Origin: Bacteroidales bacterium
GTDB lineage: Bacteria; Bacteroidota; Bacteroidia; Bacteroidales; UBA932
Assembly: GCA_016303175.1 (NCBI GenBank)
Contig: JAEDMF010000002.1
Location: forward strand, 1-35,160
Length of the DNA stretch: 35,160 bases
Direction: 5' to 3'
Shown in pieces: positions 16,710 through 25,158 of this stretch (within the stretch, counting starts at the first letter, position 1; each line of letters starts with the position of its first letter). The notes beneath the pieces are model-generated. The model saw only the letters and a list, made by a program, of their open reading frames with translations. It was not told the origin of the DNA and did not search any database. Made by a program: the position numbers and the translations under genes.

Positions 16710-17474
16710 TTACATATCGCCTACAAAGGCGAGAGTGGCCGCGCTGATTCGTATGCGCGCAGCTTCGTACCTGCCGAATTGGGCGGCGAGGGCTTTGCGC
16801 AGACAATGCTGGCATTCCGCAAGGGTTGAGCCGGAGGTGAACACGTCGTCCACCAGCAGGATGTGACGGGGCTTGACGGGGAATTTCCCCTTTACTTTGA
16901 ACGCCCCGGCCACGTTGGCGCTCTTGTGTTCGGGGGCTATGTGCACCTGGCTAGAAGTGCGTCTGTTCCTGCACAGCAGGTTCTTCTGCATGCACAACTC
17001 CTGTGTGAAGGCTTTGACAATGCCTTTAGCGATGATTGCGCTCTGATTGTAGCCCCGTCGCGCATACCTTATTATATGTAGGGGCACAGGAATTATGATG
17101 TCCACGTCAGCATAGTTTCCGCAAAGAAGCAACTTGCGTCCCAGGGCCTCGCCGAGCCATTCGCCCAGCTCCAGATTGGCTTTGTATTTGAGCTCCTGCG
17201 TCAGCTTCTTGTATTCTCCCCTGTAAAAGAATAGGGCCATAGCTCCAGAAGTGCATTCCCAACTTCCCGCGGGCTCTTTGTCCAACAGTTGCTGTATCCT
17301 GAGATTGAATCTTTCCTCCATAGGATTGTGCTCCTCCAGCCAGAAATAGCTCAGAGGCAGACCCTTGATGCAGTCCGCGCACAGAAACTCTTCCCGCACG
17401 AACAGTTTCCTCCCGCACAGAGGGCAGAACCTTGGCAGAAGCAGGTCCAGCAGCGCTCCTATCCTTCCCTTCAT
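16710..17474 (-). CDS. comF: ComF family phosphoribosyltransferase-like protein
   Basis: 254 aa. An N-terminal zinc-ribbon pair (Cys17-x2-Cys20 and Cys32-x2-Cys35) precedes a type I phosphoribosyltransferase fold with the ComF signature PVPLHIIRYARRGYNQS and the PRPP-loop motif HILLVDDVFTSGSTLAEC. ComF proteins take part in natural transformation in some bacteria and purine-linked roles are suspected; here no other competence gene is present, so only the family is certain. It is the last gene of the minus-strand run, starting 23 bp after the thiL-like stop, and it converges with fabG 52 bp away. Confidence 0.9.
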   Translation of the reverse strand: MKGRIGALLDLLLPRFCPLCGRKLFVREEFLCADCIKGLPLSYFWLEEHNPMEERFNLRIQQLLDKEPAGSWECTSGAMALFFYRGEYKKLTQELKYKANLELGEWLGEALGRKLLLCGNYADVDIIIPVPLHIIRYARRGYNQSAIIAKGIVKAFTQELCMQKNLLCRNRRTSSQVHIAPEHKSANVAGAFKVKGKFPVKPRHILLVDDVFTSGSTLAECQHCLRKALAAQFGRYEAARIRISAATLAFVGDM

Positions 17475-17497
17475 ACCGGCTTTTTTTCAGTAGTGCA

Positions 17498-18463
17498 TTA
17501 GAAACTGTGCTCCAATCCGTCAGGGCTTACCAGAGTTGTACCGACTTCGGGGCGGGCGAGGTGGCCGATTACATCCCAAGCCTGGAAATCTCTTCTGAAT
17601 TTCTCGTGGCTGCCTATGGGTATGGTGAAGAGCAGGAAATTGTCTTCGCCGCCCTTGAGAGCCGCCTGCACCGGGTCGAGTTTGAGAAAGTCGGCCGCAT
17701 CAATTGAGCCGCTGGCAAAGGGCAGTTTGTCCACGTAAATCTTGGCTCCCAGTCCGCTCTCCCTGCACAGGGTTTTGATGGTGTTGGACAGGGACTCCCT
17801 GCAGAAGTATCCGAAGGAAGGAATTATGCCTGAATCATTGAAGGCCTGGAGGACATAGGGAGACAGTTCCGGCTTGAGATAGGCTCCTATAAGCTGTTTA
17901 TATTTTTCCAGCAGTTCATCTCTGTCCTTTTTCTCCATGTTCTTGCCCTTGTGGAGTATCTGTTCTCCAATGAAGGAGGCTCCCGGATTGCCGCTCACGC
18001 AGATGAGGTCCATGGATTTTGCGATGGGCCTGCCGGCTGCCATTTCTTTGCTAGAGCTCCCGCTGGCATTCACCGCTATGGCCAGTCCGGTAAGGGATGC
18101 TCCAAGGTCCAGAGCTACCTCCTTGTATCCGAACTGCTTTGCTCCCAATACTACGCCTTCCCACAGTTGAGCCACTTCCTTGTAATCCAGCTTTGCGCTT
18201 ACGCCAATGTTGAGGCTCAGGGTGCGGGGCTCGGCCATACAGGAGAACAGTTCCCCGGTAGCGAGCACTACGGCCTTGTAACCCAGGTGTTTGAAGGGTA
18301 CGAAGCTAAGGTCGAAGTCCATCCCTTCAAGCAAGAGTCTCGAGCAACTTATGCTGTGGGCTCCGTTGTTTTCAAACCAAGTATTGATGCAGGGACGGAA
18401 GGGTGTGCCCTCATACAGTTTCTGCAGGGCTCCTGCCTTGCCGAGAGTTTCGAATGTGTCCAT
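17498..18463 (-). CDS. ThiL-like (AIR-synthase-related) protein with altered active-site motifs
   Basis: 321 aa with the two-domain fold pattern of thiamine-monophosphate kinase: N-terminal TFETLGKAGAL, the RPIAKSMDLICVSGNPGASFIGEQIL region and the C-terminal GGEDNFLLFTIP (271-282), which is diagnostic for the ThiL family. ThiL phosphorylates thiamine monophosphate to the diphosphate. Several acidic motifs that bind Mg-ATP look changed: the expected GDDAA is NNGAHS (32-37), the DxLVEGxHF strand is RLLLEGMDF (42-50), xNxSDLAAMGA is LATGELFSCMA (67-77) and DxSDGL is FNDSGII (208-214). It may therefore be an inactive or repurposed relative. It lies between dnaE and comF with short gaps, within the housekeeping run. 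Confidence 0.75.
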   Translation of the reverse strand: MDTFETLGKAGALQKLYEGTPFRPCINTWFENNGAHSISCSRLLLEGMDFDLSFVPFKHLGYKAVVLATGELFSCMAEPRTLSLNIGVSAKLDYKEVAQLWEGVVLGAKQFGYKEVALDLGASLTGLAIAVNASGSSSKEMAAGRPIAKSMDLICVSGNPGASFIGEQILHKGKNMEKKDRDELLEKYKQLIGAYLKPELSPYVLQAFNDSGIIPSFGYFCRESLSNTIKTLCRESGLGAKIYVDKLPFASGSIDAADFLKLDPVQAALKGGEDNFLLFTIPIGSHEKFRRDFQAWDVIGHLARPEVGTTLVSPDGLEHSF

Positions 18464-18500
18464 ATCTTTTTTTATTGTTATTTGACCATAGGCCGGCCCA

Positions 18501-21500
18501 TCATTTGACCAGCATCCATTGTATGCCCATATTGTCCAGTTCCGTGGTCAGCGCAATGGACGGACGCACTTTGATTTTGCGGGAAATGAATTCCACACTG
18601 TGCTCTGTAACATGGTCGTGAATCAGTATGCTGACGGGTATTGTGCCTTTTTCCTTTTTGAGCAGAGCGGTCAGGTCCTTGGACTTGTCGAAGCGGGAGG
18701 TGTTGACAAGCAGTTTCATTTCCTTAATCTTGCTTTCAATTACATTGCCCAGCAGGGACACGTTGCTGATTTTGAACTTGTAGTCCAGATCTCCTTTAGC
18801 CTTTCTTTCCTCGGGCTTGCGATAGAAGGGCTCGTCTATGTCGCCTTCGATAAGAAGAGCATTGTGGACCTTGAAAAGGGAGATGAAACTCTCGTATTTC
18901 TTTCCGCTCAGTCTAGGCATATACACCCCGTCGAAGTCTTCTATAGTAATGTCGGCATAAGGATTGCCGTTCATTGTAATCTTGGGATCCACTTTGGTCA
19001 CAAAGCCCGCAATGGCAACTTTCATAGGCTTGCGCCCGGCCTGCGCCTTGGCCACCAGTGCATCGATATTGCTGCATGAGGTGTTGGCGAACATACTGAT
19101 TTCCAGTTGGTAAGTGTCCAGAGGATGGTTGCTCAGGTACATTCCCACGAGCTCTTTTTCCTTGCGCAGCAGTTCCAATTGGTCATATTCGCCGTTCCAT
19201 CTGGGAAATTCCGGTCTTTTCGGCTTCATTTCCTCGGAGTCTCCGAAAAGGGAAGCTCCCGCATCGAAGTCATCCTTGCCGAACATCTCGGCGTAGCGGA
19301 TTATTGCATCGATGAAGCTCTTGTCCGGATTGTCGTTCATCGGACAGCTGTAGTGGGCTCTCGAGTGGCCGAAACAGTCGAAGGCGCCGGAGTAGAGCAG
19401 GCATTCGAAATTGCGCCTGTTCATAAGAGAGTGCATCCTCTCCACAAAATCATATATATCCGTAAAGAGCCCGTTTTCCCTCCTTTCCTTGAGTATGGCG
19501 CTTACCACGTTGTCCCCGAAACCCTTGATTCCTCCCAATCCGAAGCGTATGTCCCCGGCAGCATTCACGGTGAACTTGCTCTCCGATTCGTTTACGTCGG
19601 GCACCTTCACGTTTATTTTGTGGGCCTTGCAGTCTGCGATAATCTTCTTTATCTCATCCATCTTGGTGAGATTGCAGGTGAGGTTGGCCGCCAGAAACTC
19701 GGCAGTGTAGTGGCTCTTGAGATAACCCGTCTGGTAACTTACCCAGGCATAGCAGGTTGCGTGGCTCTTGTTGAAGGCATATTGGGCGAATTTCTCCCAG
19801 TCCTTCCATATTTTGTCGAGCGTCTTTTCCGGATGGCCGTTGGCGATGCCGTTGGTCATAAACTTCTCCTTGAGCTCCTGCATCACGGCTATCTGCTTCT
19901 TACCCATTGCCTTGCGCAGTTTGTCGGCCTCTCCTTTCGTGAACCCGGCGAGCTCCCGGCTCAGCAGCATCACCTGCTCCTGGTACACTGTAACGCCGTA
20001 GGTTTCCGCGAGATATTTTTCCATCGAAGGCAGGTCGTAGGTAATGGGCTGCTTGCCCAACTTCCTGTCCACGAAGTCCGGAATGTAATCCATAGGCCCG
20101 GGACGGTAGAGGGCATTCATCGCAATCAGATCCTCGAATCTGGTAGGCTGGAGTTTCTGCAGCCATTTTTTCATTCCCGGTGACTCGAACTGGAATACGC
20201 TGTCCGTGTCGCCGCGGCTGTAAAGTTCGAAGGTCTGCTTGTCGTCGATGGGTATTTTTTCTATGTCGAACATCTCTCCTCCGCGTGAGACGATGTTGTG
20301 CATACACTCCTTGATGATGCTCAGGGTGTTGAGGCCGAGGAAGTCCATCTTCAGCATACCGACCTCCTCTATGTAGTGGCCGTCATACTGGGATATGAGC
20401 ACTTCCTCTCCGGTATCCTTGTCCTTGGCAGTGGAGATGGGGATGTAGTCTGTCAAGTCACCCCTTCCTATGATGGTGGCGCAGGCGTGGACTCCGACCT
20501 GCCGTATGCTGCCCTCGAGCTTCTGAGCATAGTAAAGTACTTCCTTGACCAGGTCGCTGCCGTTCTCAAGTTCGTACTTGAACTCGGGCACCAGCCTGTA
20601 GCAGTTGGCCAGCTTAATTTTCACGTCAACCTCTTCCAGACCTTTCTGGAAGCAATGTTTCACCGTCATTTTCTGGCCGGGATGTTCAGGGTCATCGACC
20701 TCGACATCCTTTTCTATCATTTTGAAGCCCGGCTTGAGTTCGTCAAGCTTGGGGTTGAAGGGATATTCCTTCTCCACTTTCTCGCTGAGGCGGTCAGGTA
20801 CCAGCCTTGCAAGACGGTTGGACTCTTCTATATCCAGGTGGCTGATGCGCGCGACGTCCTTCAGGGCACTTTTTGCCGCCATTGTGCCGAAGGTGATTAC
20901 CCTGGAGACGTGGGATTTCTGATATTTGTCTTCTACATATTTGTGGGCCGTCGGAAGGTCCTCGAAGTCCACGTCAATATCAGGCATACTGATGCGGTCC
21001 GGGTTGAGGAACCTCTCGAACAGCAGATCGTATCTGATGGGGTCCAGGTTGGTAATTCCCAGACAATAGGCTACGGCGCTGCCTGCTGCCGAACCTCGGC
21101 CTGGACCTACGTAATAGCCTGCCTTCCTGGACGCTGCAATATAATCCTGTACTATGAGGAAGTAGTCCGGAAAGCCCATTCGGCAGATGGTCTTGAGCTC
21201 GAAGTCGAGCCTTTCCTTCTGGGTGTCGTTCAGACTGTCTCCGTAACGCTCCTTCGCACCCTGGAAGGTGATGTGGCAAAGGTAGGCGACGGAGTTGCAG
21301 AACTCATCTCCACGATATTTTTTGTCGATGATTTCGCCTGTCTTCTTGTCTTTTTTGATGCTGTAGCGCCCCTCGTCAATGATGTCCTTGTACAGTTCCA
21401 GATAGTGGTCCAGATTGGAGATGAATTCTTCCGGAAGGTCGTACTTGGGCAGAACGTGGTCCCTGTCTATTGTGAAACTCTCAATCTTGTCCACAACCTC

Positions 21501-22325
21501 CTGGGTGTTGGCTATGGCTTCCGGGTGGTCGGGGAAGAGGTCCAGCATCTCCTGTTCCGATTTGAGATATTCCTGCTGGGTGTATCTCATTCGGCCCGGG
21601 GTATCCATAAAGGTGTTGGTAGTCAGGCAGATGAGCCTGTCGTGAATGGGGGCATCCGTCGGCAGGATGAAGTGGACGTCGTTTGTGGCGACAGTCTTGA
21701 CTCCCATCTCCTCTGCCAGGTCGAAAATGGCCTTGTTGGACTTCAGCTGATATTGATAAACATCGTCCGGGAGGCCCTCCACCCTGGTTTTGTGGAGCAT
21801 CACCTCCAGATAGTAGTCCTCCCCGAATACTCTTTTGTGCCATTTTATGGCCTCTCTTGCTCCGTCGAGGTCGTCGGCAATTATGCATCTGGGAATTTCG
21901 CCGGCAAGACAGGCACTGCAGCAGATGATGTTCTCGTGGTACTGTTCTATAACCTCGTGTGAGACCCTCGGCTTGCCGTAGTACATGCCGTTGATGTGGC
22001 CTTCGGAAACTATCTTCATCAGGTTCCTGTAACCCTCGTAATTCTTCGCGAGCAGTATCAGGTGGTAGTATTTCCTATGTTCGTTGTCCTTCAGCTTGTG
22101 GTCATAATGGCGAGTGACATACACCTCGCAGCCGATGATGGGCTTTATGCCGGGATGTTTCTTCGCTTCATTCATAAACACCTTCACGCCATACATGTTG
22201 CCGTGGTCGGTGATGGCCAGGGCAGGCATGCCGAGCTCCTCGCATCGTGAGAAAAGGTCTTTGATGGAGGAAAGGCCGTCCAGTATGGAATACTGAGTGT
22301 GTACGTGAAGGTGTGAGAATGCCAT
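18501..22325 (-). CDS. dnaE: DNA polymerase III alpha subunit
   Basis: The replicative polymerase, 1274 aa. The PHP domain opens with HLHVHTQYS (5-13) and AITDHGNMYGV (37-47). The palm carries GPGRGSAAGSAVAYCLGIT (407-425) and PDIDVDF (448-454) with the catalytic aspartates; the third acidic residue lies further on, in the segment before the fingers. YRPGPMDYIPDFVDRK and FNKSHATCYAWVSYQTGYLK mark fingers and the tandem helix-hairpin-helix follows (IRFGLGGIKGFGDNVV). The C-terminal third has the OB-fold and tau-binding region. Length and domain order are those of DnaE1. It starts 9 bp after glyS. Confidence 0.97.
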   Translation of the reverse strand: MAFSHLHVHTQYSILDGLSSIKDLFSRCEELGMPALAITDHGNMYGVKVFMNEAKKHPGIKPIIGCEVYVTRHYDHKLKDNEHRKYYHLILLAKNYEGYRNLMKIVSEGHINGMYYGKPRVSHEVIEQYHENIICCSACLAGEIPRCIIADDLDGAREAIKWHKRVFGEDYYLEVMLHKTRVEGLPDDVYQYQLKSNKAIFDLAEEMGVKTVATNDVHFILPTDAPIHDRLICLTTNTFMDTPGRMRYTQQEYLKSEQEMLDLFPDHPEAIANTQEVVDKIESFTIDRDHVLPKYDLPEEFISNLDHYLELYKDIIDEGRYSIKKDKKTGEIIDKKYRGDEFCNSVAYLCHITFQGAKERYGDSLNDTQKERLDFELKTICRMGFPDYFLIVQDYIAASRKAGYYVGPGRGSAAGSAVAYCLGITNLDPIRYDLLFERFLNPDRISMPDIDVDFEDLPTAHKYVEDKYQKSHVSRVITFGTMAAKSALKDVARISHLDIEESNRLARLVPDRLSEKVEKEYPFNPKLDELKPGFKMIEKDVEVDDPEHPGQKMTVKHCFQKGLEEVDVKIKLANCYRLVPEFKYELENGSDLVKEVLYYAQKLEGSIRQVGVHACATIIGRGDLTDYIPISTAKDKDTGEEVLISQYDGHYIEEVGMLKMDFLGLNTLSIIKECMHNIVSRGGEMFDIEKIPIDDKQTFELYSRGDTDSVFQFESPGMKKWLQKLQPTRFEDLIAMNALYRPGPMDYIPDFVDRKLGKQPITYDLPSMEKYLAETYGVTVYQEQVMLLSRELAGFTKGEADKLRKAMGKKQIAVMQELKEKFMTNGIANGHPEKTLDKIWKDWEKFAQYAFNKSHATCYAWVSYQTGYLKSHYTAEFLAANLTCNLTKMDEIKKIIADCKAHKINVKVPDVNESESKFTVNAAGDIRFGLGGIKGFGDNVVSAILKERRENGLFTDIYDFVERMHSLMNRRNFECLLYSGAFDCFGHSRAHYSCPMNDNPDKSFIDAIIRYAEMFGKDDFDAGASLFGDSEEMKPKRPEFPRWNGEYDQLELLRKEKELVGMYLSNHPLDTYQLEISMFANTSCSNIDALVAKAQAGRKPMKVAIAGFVTKVDPKITMNGNPYADITIEDFDGVYMPRLSGKKYESFISLFKVHNALLIEGDIDEPFYRKPEERKAKGDLDYKFKISNVSLLGNVIESKIKEMKLLVNTSRFDKSKDLTALLKKEKGTIPVSILIHDHVTEHSVEFISRKIKVRPSIALTTELDNMGIQWMLVK

Positions 22326-22334
22326 ATTGTCGGA

Positions 22335-23873
22335 TTAAAGGTTCCTAAGAAGATTGTTGAGGTTGACTTCTTTGTCTATGATGCTGCGCAGGTCTTCGAT
22401 TTTCACCCTGGCCTGCTCCATTGAGTCACGGTGGCGTATGGTCACGCAGCCGTCGTTAAGAGAGTCGTGGTCCACGGTGATGCAGAAGGGAGTGCCTATG
22501 GCATCCTGGCGGCGGTAGCGCTTGCCTATGGAGTCCTTCTCTTCATACTGGCAGTTGAAATCATATTTGAGATCGTCCATTATTTTCTGAGCCAGTTCCG
22601 GCAGACCGTCCTTCTTTACGAGGGGCAGCACGGCGGCTTTCACCGGGGCGAGGGGAGCGGGTATGCTGAGCACCACGCGAGTTTCTCCGTTGTCCAGGGT
22701 TTCTTCCTTGTAGGCGTGGCTGAGCACGGCCAGAACCATACGGTCCACACCGATGGAGGTCTCCACCACGAAGGGGGTGTAGGATTTGTTCTCTTCGGGG
22801 TCGAAGTACTCGATTTTCTTGCCGCTGAACTTCTGGTGGTTGCCCAAGTCGAAATTAGTGCGGGAATGTATGCCCTCAAGTTCTTTGAAGCCGAAGGGGA
22901 AGTTGAATTCGATGTCGGTGGCGGCGTTGGCATAGTGGGCCAGTTTCTCGTGGTCGTGGAAGCGGTAGTTCTCTGCTCCCATACCGAGGTTGACGTGCCA
23001 TTTCATGCGATTTTCTTTCCATTTCTTGAACCACTCCAGTTCGGTGCCGGGCTTGATGAAGAACTGCATTTCCATCTGCTCGAACTCCCTCATGCGGAAG
23101 ATGAACTGGCGGGCTACAATCTCATTGCGGAAGGCCTTGCCTATCTGGGCAATGCCGAAGGGAATCTTCATACGGCCGGTCTTCTGCACGTTGAGGTAGT
23201 TCACGAAAATGCCCTGGGCAGTCTCGGGACGCAGGTATATGGTGCTTGCGCCGTCGGAAGTGCTGCCTATGGATGTGCTGAACATAAGATTGAACTGCCT
23301 TACTTCTGTCCAGTTGCAGGTGCCGCTGATAGGGCAGACAATGTTGCAGTCGATGATAATCTGGCGGTATTCGGCAAAGTCGTTCTCCTGCTGAGCTTTG
23401 AGGAAACGCCCGTGTACCTGGTCGTACTTGGCCTGTTCGCGGAGTACGTTGGGGTTGGTGGCGCGGAACTGTGCCTCGTCAAAGCCTTCCCCGAACTTCT
23501 TGCGTCCTTTCTGGACTTCCTTGTTTATTTTTTCCTCTATTTTCCCGAGAAAATCCTCGATTAGCACGTCGGCGCGATAGCGCTTCTTGCTATCCTTGTT
23601 GTCGATGAGGGGGTCGTTGAATGCTCCCACGTGGCCTGACGCTTCCCAGATTTTTGGGTGCATGAAAATGCAGGAGTCAATGCCCACGATATTCTCGTTG
23701 AGCCTTGTCATTGCATTCCACCAGTATTGCTTGATGTTGTTCTTCAGTTCAACGCCCATCTGGCCGTAGTCGTACACTGCTCCCAGTCCGTCGTAGATTT
23801 CGCTGGACGGGAAGATGAATCCATATTCCTTGCAGTGTGCAACCAGAATTTTGAAAAGTTCTTCTTGTGTCAT
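22335..23873 (-). CDS. glyS: Glycine--tRNA ligase (single-chain, dimeric type)
   Basis: 512 aa class II aminoacyl-tRNA synthetase of the alpha-2 type found in Bacteroidota, archaea and eukaryotes, not the alpha2-beta2 GlyQ/GlyS enzyme. Class II motifs are visible: motif 1 region (GLGAVYDYGQMGVELKNNI), motif 2 (FRNEIVARQFIFRMREFEQMEMQFF) and motif 3 (VETSIGVDRMVLAVL). RPETAQGIFVNY is diagnostic. The C-terminal anticodon-binding domain includes IPAPLAPVKAAVLPL and a final beta strand with DGCVTIRHRDSMEQARV. One base separates its start from the folK stop, indicating a shared transcript. Confidence 0.96.
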   Translation of the reverse strand: MTQEELFKILVAHCKEYGFIFPSSEIYDGLGAVYDYGQMGVELKNNIKQYWWNAMTRLNENIVGIDSCIFMHPKIWEASGHVGAFNDPLIDNKDSKKRYRADVLIEDFLGKIEEKINKEVQKGRKKFGEGFDEAQFRATNPNVLREQAKYDQVHGRFLKAQQENDFAEYRQIIIDCNIVCPISGTCNWTEVRQFNLMFSTSIGSTSDGASTIYLRPETAQGIFVNYLNVQKTGRMKIPFGIAQIGKAFRNEIVARQFIFRMREFEQMEMQFFIKPGTELEWFKKWKENRMKWHVNLGMGAENYRFHDHEKLAHYANAATDIEFNFPFGFKELEGIHSRTNFDLGNHQKFSGKKIEYFDPEENKSYTPFVVETSIGVDRMVLAVLSHAYKEETLDNGETRVVLSIPAPLAPVKAAVLPLVKKDGLPELAQKIMDDLKYDFNCQYEEKDSIGKRYRRQDAIGTPFCITVDHDSLNDGCVTIRHRDSMEQARVKIEDLRSIIDKEVNLNNLLRNL

Positions 23874-23874
23874 A

Positions 23875-24315
23875 TCAGTTTGTTTTTATTTGTTTCAGCG
23901 GTATCATTACGAAAGCCCTCTCCTGCATCCGCGGGTGCGGGATTTCCAGGTTTTCTGTCTTTATTTTCCTCCTGCCGTACAGCAGTATGTCTATGTCAAC
24001 CGGCCTGTCCGCGTAAAGCCTGTGTCCCTGCGGGGTGAAGACTTTGCCTTCGTTGTGCCGTCCGAGAGCCTTCTCTATCTTTTTAAGCTCTTCCAGCAGT
24101 CTTTGCGGCGGTATGGCCGTGGTAATTTCAACGCAGCAGTTCAGAAACTTGCCCTTTTGCTGGCCATCTTTCCATTCGCCTTCGGCTTCGGTCTCCAGTA
24201 GGTCTGACATACCGGTGACGCTGGTGGTCGGGAGTTTCCCGATGAGCTCCACTGCCTTTTCCAGCCTGTCGCGGCGGGGACTTATGTTGGAGCCGAGAGA
24301 CAGATAGGCCTTCAT
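23875..24315 (-). CDS. folK: 6-hydroxymethyl-7,8-dihydropterin pyrophosphokinase
   Basis: Transfers pyrophosphate from ATP to 6-hydroxymethyldihydropterin in folate synthesis. 146 aa, slightly short of the usual ~160. Family landmarks are YLSLGSNI (4-11) with the N-terminal strand, FLNCCVEITT (57-66), the Mg-binding DRPVDIDILLYG (103-114; Asp107 and Asp109) and EIPHPRMQERAFVMIPL (124-140). The usual R..WGPR..D is replaced by VFTPQGHRLYADRPVD, a modest variation. It sits 19 bp downstream of the SufT-like gene and 1 bp upstream of glyS. Confidence 0.93.
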   Translation of the reverse strand: MKAYLSLGSNISPRRDRLEKAVELIGKLPTTSVTGMSDLLETEAEGEWKDGQQKGKFLNCCVEITTAIPPQRLLEELKKIEKALGRHNEGKVFTPQGHRLYADRPVDIDILLYGRRKIKTENLEIPHPRMQERAFVMIPLKQIKTN

Positions 24316-24334
24316 CGTGTCAAGAACCTTATGC

Positions 24335-24637
24335 TCAATCCAGTCCCAATTCCACTTTTGCCTCTTCGCTCAGGCGGCTTTGGTCCCACAGCGGTTCCCA
24401 CACCAGCTCTATGTCACAGTCCACCACTCCGGGAACGTCCAGCACCGCGCTTTTGACCTGTTCCACAACATAGTCTGCCATAGGACAGTTCGGCGCTGTC
24501 AAGGTCATAACTATCTTGACCTTGTGGTCTGCATCCACCTTCAATTCATATATCAGCCCCAGGTCATATACGTTGACCGGAATCTCCGGGTCATATACCT
24601 GCCTGAGGGCCATCACTATATCTCTTTCCAGATTCAT
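24335..24637 (-). CDS. SufT/MIP18-like (DUF59) iron-sulfur assembly protein
   Basis: 100 aa from the ATG at 24637. The core DPEIPVNVYDLGLIYEL and TLTAPNCPMADYV with the conserved Cys are typical of the DUF59/MIP18 family, whose members (SufT, PaaD, Mrp N-terminal domain) help mature Fe-S proteins. An earlier in-frame ATG at 24691 would add 18 residues, but that stretch encodes the dispersed CTTGCGAAA palindrome, which elsewhere is non-coding, and the family usually begins a few residues before ALxxVYDPE. AGGAG lies 11 bases before the chosen ATG. Its place after sufS and sufE supports an Fe-S role. Confidence 0.85.
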   Translation of the reverse strand: MNLERDIVMALRQVYDPEIPVNVYDLGLIYELKVDADHKVKIVMTLTAPNCPMADYVVEQVKSAVLDVPGVVDCDIELVWEPLWDQSRLSEEAKVELGLD

Positions 24638-24665
24638 ATTCTGTTTTCTCCTGTCGTCATTCAAA

Positions 24666-24681
24666 TTTCGCACTTGCGAAA
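24666..24681. repeat. Palindrome TTTCGC-ACTT-GCGAAA between sufE and the SufT-like gene
   Basis: Six-base arms (24666-24671 and 24676-24681) pair perfectly around ACTT. It lies in the 59 bp gap between sufE and the SufT-like gene when the later start is used, matching the intergenic placement of the other family copies. Confidence 0.6.
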
Positions 24682-24696
24682 CATCATTCATCCTTT

Positions 24697-25107
24697 TTAC
24701 ACATTCTTTCGGGCGATCTCCCGGATTGTCTCAATCATCGAGGCCAGACCGTTCGCTCTGGTGGGGGAGAGGTTGTCCTGCAGGCCTATGGTCCGCACTA
24801 TGGAGAAGTCTGATGCAAGTATCTCGTCAGGTCGGTGGCCGCTGTAGATGCTTATCAGCAGAGAGATGATTCCGCGGGTGATTATTGCATCGCTGTCGGC
24901 GGAGAATACGAGTTTTCCGTCCTTCATCGCGGCGTCCAGCCACACTCGAGACTGACAGCCTTTTATGAGGCGATCATCAGTTTTTTTGCTCTCCGGGTAA
25001 GCGTCCAGAGCCTTGCCCAGTTCTATCAGATATTCATATTTGTCCAGCCATTCGTCATATAGGCTGAAATCCTCAATTACTTGTTTTTCTTTTTCCTGTA
25101 TAGTCAT
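24697..25107 (-). CDS. sufE: Cysteine desulfuration protein SufE
   Basis: 136 aa from the ATG at 25107; a TTG 15 bases earlier at 25122 is less likely. SufE accepts the persulfide sulfur from SufS and passes it to the Fe-S scaffold. The acceptor residue is Cys51 in LIKGCQSRVWL, the same number and context as in E. coli SufE. TIQEKEKQVIEDF, YLIELGKAL and the SADSDAIITRGIISLLISIYSG segment fit the family. It follows sufS by 51 bp on the same strand. The scaffold genes sufBCD are not in the window. Confidence 0.94.
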   Translation of the reverse strand: MTIQEKEKQVIEDFSLYDEWLDKYEYLIELGKALDAYPESKKTDDRLIKGCQSRVWLDAAMKDGKLVFSADSDAIITRGIISLLISIYSGHRPDEILASDFSIVRTIGLQDNLSPTRANGLASMIETIREIARKNV

Positions 25108-25158
25108 AGTCAAGTTCCTCAAATATGTTTCCCTCTGTCGCCCAAGTGCTTGAGAGCG

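Noticed and set aside
20298..21962. A 554-codon open frame antisense to dnaE, and similar long antisense frames in glyS (22431-23564) and the dnaE 3' half (19107-20183)
   Set aside because: They are mirror images of strongly conserved genes, arising from G+C-biased third positions, and show no recognisable protein family.
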